The position numbers were made by a program, and so were the translations under genes. A stretch of DNA of 40,920 bases, from the NCBI RefSeq assembly GCF_010093125.1, contig NZ_NMZQ01000020.1:1-40920 (forward strand), read 5' to 3'. The stretch comes from Veillonella sp. R32. Its GTDB lineage: Bacteria; Bacillota; Negativicutes; Veillonellales; Veillonellaceae. The notes under the pieces were generated by a model that worked only from the letters and a program-made list of their open reading frames with translations, searched no databases and was not told the DNA's origin. Below, one piece after another: positions 34,190 through 40,920 of the stretch. The number at the start of each line of letters is the position of its first letter. The stretch's first letter is position 1.

Positions 34190-35266
34190 CTATTTAATAT
34201 ATTGTAAAATAGCCTCCGTCATGCCTTCGGTATTTACTTTTTTCATGCCCGCCTTGTAAATATCGCCCGTACGATAGCCTGCTGCTAGCACGTCTTCCAC
34301 GGCCTTTTCAATCGCCGCTGCCGCGTTAGGAGCCTCTAGCGAATGGCGACACATCATAGCCGCTGATAAAATCGTTCCTAACGGATTGGCAATGCCCTGA
34401 CCCGCAATATCTGGCGCTGATCCATGAATAGGTTCATAAAGGGCAGTGCCCGTACCAATCGAAGCTGATGGCAATAAGCCAAGGGATCCTGAAACGACGG
34501 CCCCTTCGTCACTTAGAATATCCCCGAATAGATTCGTCGTCACAATCACGTCAAACTGACCAGGATTAACGACTAATTGCATGGCCGTGTTATCTACATA
34601 CAAATAATCAAAAGCCACTGTTGGATTCGCAGTGGCTTTTTCTTGTGCCACTTTACGCCACAGACGAGAGGAGGCCAATACATTGGCCTTATCTACGCTC
34701 GTAACCTTCCCTTTGCGCTGTTTAGCCGTATTAATAGCTACCTCCATGATTCGTTCAATCTCATAGCGATGATACGTTTCTTTATCCCACGCCACTTCAT
34801 CCGCCCCTTCACCGGTAGCTTCCAAACGTTCACCGAAATAAATGCCCCCAGTCAGCTCACGAACAATAACAAAGTCTACATCCTGCACTAATTCAGGTTT
34901 TAATGGGGAATAATCCTGCAAGGCTTTGAAAATACGGACTGGCCGTAAATTACAGAATAAACCTAGCGCTTTGCGAAGGCCAAGAATAGCCTTTTCTGGT
35001 CGAATGGCTGGATTTACTGCATCCCATTTAGGACCACCAACAGCGCCTAAGAGCACCGCATCTGCTACTTTACAAGCGTCAATGGTCGATTGTGGTAGAG
35101 GCTCACCATAGGTATCAATGGCTTCGCCACCCGCCTTATGCTCCGCCCAATGAATTACGATATTATCTTTAGCGACCGCTTTGTCCACAACACGACGCGC
35201 GGCACTAACAATTTCACGCCCTATACCATCGCCATTAATGGCGACTACTCGTTTCTCTATACTCAT
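34190..35266 (-). CDS. leuB: 3-isopropylmalate dehydrogenase LeuB, 358 aa
   Basis: NAD-dependent oxidation and decarboxylation of 3-isopropylmalate. INGDGIGREIV opens the protein; LLGAVGGPKWD, VRELTGGIYFG, the metal-site region TTNLFGDILSDE near 245 and EPIHGSAPDIAGQ near 280 are characteristic. Full length. Last gene of leuACDB, 56 bp after leuD. Confidence 0.97.
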   Translation of the reverse strand: MSIEKRVVAINGDGIGREIVSAARRVVDKAVAKDNIVIHWAEHKAGGEAIDTYGEPLPQSTIDACKVADAVLLGAVGGPKWDAVNPAIRPEKAILGLRKALGLFCNLRPVRIFKALQDYSPLKPELVQDVDFVIVRELTGGIYFGERLEATGEGADEVAWDKETYHRYEIERIMEVAINTAKQRKGKVTSVDKANVLASSRLWRKVAQEKATANPTVAFDYLYVDNTAMQLVVNPGQFDVIVTTNLFGDILSDEGAVVSGSLGLLPSASIGTGTALYEPIHGSAPDIAGQGIANPLGTILSAAMMCRHSLEAPNAAAAIEKAVEDVLAAGYRTGDIYKAGMKKVNTEGMTEAILQYIK

Positions 35267-35322
35267 ATAAATGCTCTCTTTCTCTTTTCTATTTCATGCT
35301 TTCTTTTAAGCGTATACCTTAC

Positions 35323-35811
35323 TTAGCCCCGTTGTTTCGCAAAGTTTACGAGGCCACCTGCTTTGGCAATAGCTTGCACGAAAGGAGGCAACGCCGTACC
35401 TTGGTACGTTTCACCAGTGGTCAAATTATGTACTTCACCAGAGCTCATATCGACCCCAATTTCATGATTTGCCTTAATATGTTCAACGGCATCACCAATT
35501 TCAATCACCGGCAAACCAATGTTAATGGCATTACGGAAAAAAATTCGTGCAAAGCTATGGGCAATAATGCAAGGCACCCCGCTTGCTTTAATGACGGCTG
35601 GCGCATGCTCACGGGATGAACCACAGCCAAAATTCTTGCCCGCTACCATCAAATCACCAGCTTGCACATTAGGGGCAAAAGTCGTATCAATATCTTCCAT
35701 CGCATGGGTAGCTAGCTCCGCCATATCAGCAATCGCCAAATATCGAGCGGGAATAATTACATCCGTATCTACATTGTCGCCGTAGCGCCAAATTTTACCT
35801 TGAAAATCCAT
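35323..35811 (-). CDS. leuD: 3-isopropylmalate dehydratase small subunit LeuD, 162 aa
   Basis: Forms the isomerase with LeuC. DNVDTDVIIPARYL near the N-terminus, the GCGSSREHAP loop near 60, and NIGLPVIE are seen. It is of the short archaeal/Firmicute type (about 160 residues, against 200 in E. coli). I start at 35811, five bases after AGGAGG and one base after the leuC stop. The frame extends 27 codons upstream inside leuC. Confidence 0.96.
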   Translation of the reverse strand: MDFQGKIWRYGDNVDTDVIIPARYLAIADMAELATHAMEDIDTTFAPNVQAGDLMVAGKNFGCGSSREHAPAVIKASGVPCIIAHSFARIFFRNAINIGLPVIEIGDAVEHIKANHEIGVDMSSGEVHNLTTGETYQGTALPPFVQAIAKAGGLVNFAKQRG

Positions 35812-35812
35812 A

Positions 35813-37072
35813 TTAAACCTCCTCTGGCCCAGCAATACGTCCAAGTACAGCACTGGCTGCTGCCACATATGGACTAGCCAAATATACTTCACTATCTACA
35901 TGGCCCATGCGCCCTCTAAAATTACGATTCGTTGTGGACACGGTTCGCTCCCCTGCGGCCATAATGCCCATATAACCACCTAAACAAGGGCCACAAGTTG
36001 GCGTACTAACAGCACAGCCCGCTTCAATAAAGATATCTACCAAACCTGTTTTTATGGCTTGATCATACACATCTTGACTGCCTGGAACTACAATACAACG
36101 CACAAAGTCCGCCACTTTTCTATCTTTAAAAATGGACGCCGCTGCCTCTAAATCTTCATAACGGCCATTGGTACAAGAACCAATAACTACTTGGTCGATG
36201 GCAATATCGTTAGCAATATCTGTAATGTAGTGCGTATTCGATGGCAAATGAGGGAACGCTACCACTGGCTGTAAAGTAGCTAAGTCGATAACTACCGTTT
36301 CACTATATACAGCATCTTCATCCGCTACCACTGGCGTATAAGCCCGTTTCACACGGCCTGACACATAGGCCTCCGTCACTTCATCATAAGGGAAAACACC
36401 ACATTTGCCACCTGCTTCAATCGCCATATTGCAAATAGTTAAGCGGTCGGCCATAGTCAAATGGGCAATGCCATCACCACAAAATTCAATCGCTTTATAA
36501 CGTGCCCCATCAACGCCAATGCGGCCGATGAGTTCAAGAACAATGTCCTTACCTGTTACCCACTGATTAGGCTTACCCGTCAACTCCACTTTAATGGCTT
36601 CTGGTACTTTAAACCAGGTCTGACCCATGGCCATCGCCACGCCCGCATCAGTAGAACCAACGCCCGTAGCAAACGCGCCTAGCGCACCATATGTACAGGT
36701 GTGGGAATCGGCACCAATAATCATATCACCTGGCGCCACTAGCCCTTGCTCTGGTAATAGGACATGTTCAATGCCCATACGGCCTACTTCAAAGTAATGA
36801 GTAATTTTCTCTTGCCGTACAAAATCACGCATAACTTTTGCTTGTTCCGCTGATTTAATATCTTTATTCGGTGTAAAATGATCTGGCACTAGGTAAATTT
36901 TCTCTCTATCAAAAACAGGTTTACCAATCTTTTTAAATTCTTTTAAGGCTGGTGGAAAGGTAATATCATTCATTAACACAGCGTCTACTTTACATTCTAT
37001 AATCTCCCCAGCCTTCACCGTTGCTACGCCTGCATGGCGCGCCATATTCTTCTCTGTCATCGTCATCCCCAT
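35813..37072 (-). CDS. leuC: 3-isopropylmalate dehydratase large subunit LeuC, 419 aa
   Basis: Aconitase-family subunit that binds the [4Fe-4S] cluster. Cluster cysteines lie in IGSCTNGR near 296 and CGPCLGG near 358. [23 protein letters not shown] is the typical active-site region. It is of the about 420-residue type that pairs with short LeuD. AGGAGG is eight bases before the ATG at 37072. 42 bp after leuA. Confidence 0.96.
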   Translation of the reverse strand: MGMTMTEKNMARHAGVATVKAGEIIECKVDAVLMNDITFPPALKEFKKIGKPVFDREKIYLVPDHFTPNKDIKSAEQAKVMRDFVRQEKITHYFEVGRMGIEHVLLPEQGLVAPGDMIIGADSHTCTYGALGAFATGVGSTDAGVAMAMGQTWFKVPEAIKVELTGKPNQWVTGKDIVLELIGRIGVDGARYKAIEFCGDGIAHLTMADRLTICNMAIEAGGKCGVFPYDEVTEAYVSGRVKRAYTPVVADEDAVYSETVVIDLATLQPVVAFPHLPSNTHYITDIANDIAIDQVVIGSCTNGRYEDLEAAASIFKDRKVADFVRCIVVPGSQDVYDQAIKTGLVDIFIEAGCAVSTPTCGPCLGGYMGIMAAGERTVSTTNRNFRGRMGHVDSEVYLASPYVAAASAVLGRIAGPEEV

Positions 37073-37114
37073 AACGAATGCCTCCTTATGTTACTCTCAC
37101 TACTTCTTCTTAAT

Positions 37115-38686
37115 TTAATTCCCTTGCTGTTCAAATTCTTTTTCAATTTCTTCCGTTAAATACACATAGTTAACAGCATTAATATAAGCTAACACACTAG
37201 ATGAAATAACATCGGTACTTACACCGCGACCATTATATTGGCGCCCTTGATAGGCAATAGTTACTTGTACTTCACCAAGAGCGTCTTGACCAGCCGTTAC
37301 CGCTCGCACCTGATAGTCGATAAGCTCTATAGGTAAACCAATGACGCGCTGTGCTGCTTTAAGGGAGGCATCAACGGAGCCATCCCCTACAGCGGCATCT
37401 TCACGAATGCCCTGTGGGGTTTTAAGACGCACATCAGCATATGCATAGCCACGCTCATTGGATTTATAGTGATGATGCACTAATTCAATAGCTTTCACAT
37501 GGTCAATATTATCGATAACCAACGCTAAAATATCTTCATCAAAAATCTCTTTCTTGCGATCTGCTAAGGCTTTAAATTTTGCAAATAAATCGTTTACTTT
37601 TTCAGCTGTAAAATGGAAACCCATCGTTTCCAAATGGCTTTCAAAAGCATGGCGACCAGAATGTTTGCCGAGGACGATACTCGTTTTTTCAGCCCCTACG
37701 CTCTCTGGGGTCATAATTTCATAGGTGGTAGGATTATTTAACATACCATGTTGATGAATACCTGACTCATGAGCAAACGCATTGCGCCCCACAATGGCTT
37801 TATTCGGCGGCACGACCATACCGGTTAGCTTACTCACTAACTTACTGACCCGTGTGAACTGCTTCGTATCAATAGCCGTAGTAACACCATACACATCTTG
37901 TCGTGTTTTAAGAGCCATCGTCACTTCTTCAATACCCACATTGCCAGCCCGTTCGCCAAGGCCATTAATAGTCCCTTCTACTTGACGCGCCCCTGCTTGA
38001 ATGGCCGCTAAGGTGTTAGCATTAGCCATACCTAAGTCATCATGACAATGAACACTAATGATAGCCTTATCAATGTTTTTCACATGCTCCTTGATGTAGC
38101 GAATTTTATAAGCAAATTCATCCGGTGTCATATAGCCCACCGTGTCAGGTACATTAAGTATAGTAGCGCCACCAGCAATGGCAACTTCAAAGACTTCACA
38201 TAAATAATCTAAATCTGTGCGGGATGCATCTTCTGCTGAAAATTCAATTTCATCAAACTTCCCCGCTGCAAAGGCCAAGCACTCTTTCACGATAGCAATC
38301 ACTTCTTCACGAGTCTTTTTCAATTTATATTCTAGATGAATATCGCTAGTAGCAATGAATACGTGAAGGCGACTGCGTTCAGCTTGCTGTAATGCTTCTG
38401 CGGTTCGCTCAATATCCGCCTTATTGGCTCTTGCTAAGCCACAAATAGTCGCTCCTTTCACTTGTTCAGCAATGGTTTTCACTGCTTCAAAATCACCAGG
38501 CGACGCCGCTGGAAACCCTGCTTCAATAACATCAATGCCAAGTCGCACTAGATTCTGGGCGATTTCAATTTTTTCCGGAGTCTGTAAAGATACACCAGGG
38601 CTCTGTTCGCCATCACGTAAAGTAGTATCGAAAAAATACACTCGATTCACATCTTGTTTGTTAGTTATTGCTTGTACTTGGCTCAT
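37115..38686 (-). CDS. leuA: 2-isopropylmalate synthase LeuA, 523 aa
   Basis: Condenses ketoisovalerate and acetyl-CoA. DTTLRDGEQSPGVSL near 22-36 carries the catalytic Arg and metal Asp, and HCHDDLGMAN holds the metal histidines. GRNAFAHESGIHQHG follows. The C-terminal part (about 385-523) is the LeuA dimer domain responsible for leucine feedback. Chosen start 38686 has GAGAGG seven bases upstream; nine codons further upstream are open but lack a site. Its substrate ketoisovalerate is shared with PanB. Confidence 0.96.
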   Translation of the reverse strand: MSQVQAITNKQDVNRVYFFDTTLRDGEQSPGVSLQTPEKIEIAQNLVRLGIDVIEAGFPAASPGDFEAVKTIAEQVKGATICGLARANKADIERTAEALQQAERSRLHVFIATSDIHLEYKLKKTREEVIAIVKECLAFAAGKFDEIEFSAEDASRTDLDYLCEVFEVAIAGGATILNVPDTVGYMTPDEFAYKIRYIKEHVKNIDKAIISVHCHDDLGMANANTLAAIQAGARQVEGTINGLGERAGNVGIEEVTMALKTRQDVYGVTTAIDTKQFTRVSKLVSKLTGMVVPPNKAIVGRNAFAHESGIHQHGMLNNPTTYEIMTPESVGAEKTSIVLGKHSGRHAFESHLETMGFHFTAEKVNDLFAKFKALADRKKEIFDEDILALVIDNIDHVKAIELVHHHYKSNERGYAYADVRLKTPQGIREDAAVGDGSVDASLKAAQRVIGLPIELIDYQVRAVTAGQDALGEVQVTIAYQGRQYNGRGVSTDVISSSVLAYINAVNYVYLTEEIEKEFEQQGN

Positions 38687-38870
38687 AAGATTACCTCTCT
38701 TCTCACTCAACATAGGCCCCTATTTTGCTAAGAAATGACGCTCTCTCCTTCGTCTTTCTTAATGGCTCTCTCTTCTTTCTCAATAATTACTCTTAGACTT
38801 AACTAATTCACACTATTACTAACACGTATCAAATAAATGACCCGTACTACTAGATGTAATACTGATACTA

Positions 38871-38914
38871 AAAAACGCCCCTGGAAGCACAGCATAACTG
38901 CACGTCCAGGGGCG
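38871..38914 (-). terminator. Second attenuator-like terminator before leuA
   Basis: Minus strand: arms CGCCCCTGG and CCAGGGGCG with a long loop, followed by TTTTTT. It lies downstream of the complete T-box terminator (39015-39053) and has nearly the same stem. It starts directly after the stop codon of a 26-codon reading frame. Confidence 0.85.
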
Positions 38915-38995
38915 TTATAAGTTTATAGATATAGCTGATACAATTAATGAATACCATAATATAGAAGAATAATTATGTATATTCTTCTTAATCAT
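38915..38995 (-). CDS. Candidate leader peptide before leuA, 26 aa
   Basis: A 26-codon frame runs from ATG at 38995 to TAA at 38915-38917, touching the second terminator stem. Ten of its 26 residues are Ile, Leu or Val (SILWYSLIVSAISINL). That recalls ribosome-mediated attenuators of branched-chain operons. There is no good ribosome site, and AT-rich DNA favours Ile codons, so this is tentative. Confidence 0.3.
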   Translation of the reverse strand: MIKKNIHNYSSILWYSLIVSAISINL

Positions 38996-39014
38996 CGTAT
39001 CAAATGAAAGTATC

Positions 39015-39255
39015 AAAAAAGCCCCTGGAATCACATTACTGTGTTCCAGGGGCATCATAAACTATAACACGGTACCACCCTAGTTGGTTCTCTCATAGTT
39101 ATAACGGAACTACCGTCATGGCTTACTGCTATTCAGCCACAAAGCTCACAGGAGAGTTTCGATACTATTTGTCCTATTGCCTCACACCAACCGACAACTC
39201 TCTGTAAGCCACTAAATAGTTCTTTATACCTGCTCATCGCTTATTTCATTTGATG
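39015..39255 (-). promoter_or_regulatory. T-box leader specific for tRNA-Leu
   Basis: The minus strand shows the T-box core AGGGTGGTACCGTG (39067-39081) and a terminator with GCCCCTGGAA/TTCCAGGGGC arms and T6 (39015-39053). In Stem I, AGAGAG and GGTTGGTG elements precede the specifier loop, where CTC (39154-39156) is in the context GAAA-CTC-TCC. This aligns with the Cys and Trp specifiers of the other two T-boxes here. Uncharged tRNA-Leu should raise leuACDB expression. Confidence 0.9.
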
Positions 39256-39261
39256 GTTATT

Positions 39262-39291
39262 ATTCTCTCACAAACACATATGCTTTGTCAA
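39262..39291 (-). promoter_or_regulatory. Promoter of the leu operon leader
   Basis: TTGACA (39286-39291), an 18-base spacer and GAGAAT (39262-39267). Perfect -35 with a weaker -10. Confidence 0.7.
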
Positions 39292-39307
39292 GAGATATTT
39301 TGCATAT

Positions 39308-39434
39308 TTGACTTAATTTCAGAATTATCGTACTATAAATATAGAGATAGTCATACGTTTGGTAGCGTCAGACTCGTCTCTCAAAGAATATGTAATTGAA
39401 GAAACGGTCTGATTTAAAATCAGATCGTTTTTTT
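39308..39434 (+). ncRNA. Candidate small RNA of about 92 nt on the plus strand
   Basis: TTGACT (39308-39313), a 17-base spacer and TACTAT (39331-39336) form a good promoter with expected start near 39343. A perfect hairpin (39405-39427) with T7 follows. No reading frame with a ribosome site lies between. Its 5' part can form AGAGA/TCTCT pairing. Its terminator overlaps the end of the 176-aa gene on the other strand, so the two transcripts are antisense for about 15 bases. Confidence 0.5.
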
Positions 39435-39950
39435 ATTTTCAGAATAATCAGGTAATGGCCCATATTCATTAGGACCTAGTTGGCTTGGCAATAAGGTAAA
39501 AATAAAGCAAACCATGCTACCGCCTGGTATTAAATGCAAAAGAAACCACCAACCACTAAAACCGGCATCATGAAACCGACGGATTTCACAACTTATATTA
39601 GGTGGTATAAAAGCTATAAAAAGTACGACTAACAACAGAAAAAACAGCCCCATAGACAGATCATGTCCTACCGTATCACCTAACATAATGGCAACAAATA
39701 GGCAGGGCCCCACAATTAAGACCCAAAGGGCGACTAATAATAATTGGAATTTCCAATATTCACCGCGAGTGGCCCGTCCCTGTACTGACCAATATTTTTT
39801 AGTCATACACAGTTTAAAATTATCTATTAAATCTAAAGAGCCCACACGATTCGCTAAAACAGGCACTGATGTAAGGATATTTTCTTGACCACAATGAGGG
39901 CAAAAACGAGTACCCCCTTCTATAGGCTCACCACAATGAGAACAAAACAT
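39420..39950 (-). CDS. Zinc-ribbon DUF805 membrane protein, 176 aa
   Basis: A zinc ribbon CxxC..CxxC at residues 3-20 (FCSHCGEP, FCPHCGQ) precedes a DUF805 domain. DUF805 features are the GRATRGEYWKFQLL motif near 57-70, membrane segments near 70-90 and 98-120, RRFHDAGFSGWW near 123, and a last segment. The end PNEYGPLPDYSE is typical of the family. It is the third of three tandem zinc-ribbon genes. Function of DUF805 proteins is unknown. Good AGGAGA ribosome site. Confidence 0.88.
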   Translation of the reverse strand: MFCSHCGEPIEGGTRFCPHCGQENILTSVPVLANRVGSLDLIDNFKLCMTKKYWSVQGRATRGEYWKFQLLLVALWVLIVGPCLFVAIMLGDTVGHDLSMGLFFLLLVVLFIAFIPPNISCEIRRFHDAGFSGWWFLLHLIPGGSMVCFIFTLLPSQLGPNEYGPLPDYSENKKTI

Positions 39951-39958
39951 ATAACTTC

Positions 39959-40597
39959 CTACTCTCCTCTATAATATGTATAATCAGGTAAAAGGCCATA
40001 TTTATTTTCTCGTTTATTACTCGGAATACAACCAATAACAATCGTTGCCATAAGTCCAATAACGGCCAACGCACCTACTAGCATCATACTGACTACCAAA
40101 GGCATAGCTGTTGCCGAATCTAAAGTAAACGTATTAGTACTTAGTAGTAGCCAATACGGCCCTATGCGGCTAATGAAAAAGATTATGCCAGCCCCAAATA
40201 GGGCCCAATACGCAGCAACCCACTTACCACTAACATTAAAATCATGGAGTCGCCTTACAATTAGACAATTTTCAATCACTAAGCTAAATAAAGCCAATAT
40301 GGTAGTTACCCAAGATAACACCTCTATAACCACATTCGTTTCCTCAAACCAACTGACTGGTAGATTAATAATATGTAAAATTAAAGACTGCAATAACATG
40401 AAACGCCAAAATTCAGCGCGCGTAGCACGCCCTTGTATAGTAAATGGCTTTTTCAATAAGCACATTTTATAATTAGCAAATATATCCAAAGAGCCTTTCC
40501 AACTGACCATGGCGGATCCTTCTTGAATATGATTACCACAGTCTGTACAATAACTATCACCTTCAATAATTGGGTGACCGCAATATTTGCAAAACAT
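39959..40597 (-). CDS. Zinc-ribbon DUF805-like membrane protein, 212 aa
   Basis: Same architecture as the following gene: FCKYCGHP and YCTDCGNH zinc ribbon (2-20), GRATRAEFWRFMLL near 58, four membrane segments, RRLHDFNVSGKW, and a C-terminal ENKYGLLPDYT. The central part is longer. GGGAGG precedes the ATG, and the stop is eight bases before the next start. Paralogues by tandem duplication. Confidence 0.87.
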   Translation of the reverse strand: MFCKYCGHPIIEGDSYCTDCGNHIQEGSAMVSWKGSLDIFANYKMCLLKKPFTIQGRATRAEFWRFMLLQSLILHIINLPVSWFEETNVVIEVLSWVTTILALFSLVIENCLIVRRLHDFNVSGKWVAAYWALFGAGIIFFISRIGPYWLLLSTNTFTLDSATAMPLVVSMMLVGALAVIGLMATIVIGCIPSNKRENKYGLLPDYTYYRGE

Positions 40598-40627
40598 TCA
40601 TTTCCTCCCGTTACTGACTATCCCATA

Positions 40628-40819
40628 TTAAAACTTCCATTGAAAGGAAAAGGAAGATGACAAAATAAAATAAAGCACGGCACAAATAATAATATATGTT
40701 TCATCCTTCCGTTCATAAGGAACTAATCGCTTTGCTGTGCCATTATCAGCTAATGAACTTCCACAATGACCACAAAAATGACCGCACTGCTGTTCATGAC
40801 CACATTGTTTACATTGCAT
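40628..40819 (-). CDS. Short zinc-ribbon membrane protein, 63 aa
   Basis: Cysteine pairs in MQCKQCGHEQ and HFCGHCGSS form a zinc ribbon (3-20). One membrane segment (about 42-60) follows and the protein ends. It lacks the DUF805 domain, so it is a truncated or minimal relative of the two genes downstream. AGAGGAG ribosome site. First gene of the three-gene set. Confidence 0.75.
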   Translation of the reverse strand: MQCKQCGHEQQCGHFCGHCGSSLADNGTAKRLVPYERKDETYIIICAVLYFILSSSFSFQWKF

Positions 40820-40860
40820 ACACTCACTCCTCTAATACCAACTACTATAAGATACTTTTT

Positions 40861-40889
40861 ATTATACATGATTTTTATCAAAGTAACAG
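40861..40889 (-). promoter_or_regulatory. Promoter of the zinc-ribbon genes
   Basis: CTGTTA (40884-40889), 17-base spacer, TATAAT (40861-40866). Perfect -10, weak -35. It sits about 40 bases before the first gene. Confidence 0.55.
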
Positions 40890-40901
40890 TCCTTATACAA
40901 C

Positions 40902-40920
40902 AAAGGGGCTGTAACGAAAT
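40902..40920 (-). repeat. Inverted copy of the terminator repeat at 217-235
   Basis: The last 19 bases are the exact reverse complement of 217-235. There the sequence forms the right half of a terminator hairpin. The matching left half would lie beyond the window. Confidence 0.6.

Noticed and set aside
1-40920. tRNA, rRNA, insertion sequences, prophage or integrase genes
   Set aside because: No tRNA-like cloverleaf ends, rRNA segments, transposase motifs or flanking inverted repeats were noticed in reading.

Overview
The window looks like chromosomal DNA from a diderm Firmicute of the Negativicutes, most likely Veillonella or a close relative. Two things point there together. It has outer-membrane trimeric autotransporters (YadA type) and filamentous-haemagglutinin remnants. 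It also has typical Firmicute control: T-box leaders, AGGAGG ribosome sites and intrinsic terminators. Nearly every gene is on the minus strand; the exceptions are panG-panB and an upstream gene tail at position 1.

Layout. 1-117: the 3' end of a plus-strand gene. 308-7355: a trimeric-autotransporter array with two intact genes (308-4150 and 4665-6752) and the last codons of a third (7291-7355). Each intact gene has an extended -10 promoter with a G-tract (G8 or G7) in its spacer, and an AT-rich palindrome upstream. 7880-9927: cysK-cysE behind a cysteine T-box. 9930-12320: sparse DNA with two candidate structured RNAs (about 10003-10289 and 11965-12153, both minus), a 19-bp tandem repeat, a GT-rich repeat and a small secreted protein gene. 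12323-13695: a GDSL hydrolase and queC. 13968-22031: a complete histidine operon, hisZGDBHAFIEC, from one strong promoter, with a PHP-type histidinol-phosphatase gene (22328-23185) upstream, so all steps of histidine synthesis from PRPP are covered. 23285-26602: a tryptophan T-box followed by an S-component/ATPase fusion, a second ATPase and EcfT, which together look like a dedicated tryptophan ECF importer.

26644-31862 is an AT-rich accessory island of small membrane proteins. Between them lie frameshifted scraps of a filamentous-haemagglutinin/CdiA protein. I read it as a decayed array of orphan toxin tails and immunity genes of a contact-dependent inhibition locus, with visible tandem duplication. 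32074-34114: panG-panB with a long terminator-ended leader. 34190-39291: leuA-leuC-leuD-leuB behind a leucine T-box and a second terminator that follows a short branched-chain-rich reading frame. 39308-39434: a candidate small RNA on the plus strand. 39420-40819: three tandem zinc-ribbon membrane proteins, two with a DUF805 domain.

The most interesting points are the G-tract promoters of the adhesins, the coiled-coil tails that follow the autotransporter anchors, the fused S-component/ATPase under a Trp T-box, the toxin/immunity graveyard, and several promoter-plus-terminator RNAs without an assigned family. All family assignments come from reading sequence motifs; no searches were run.
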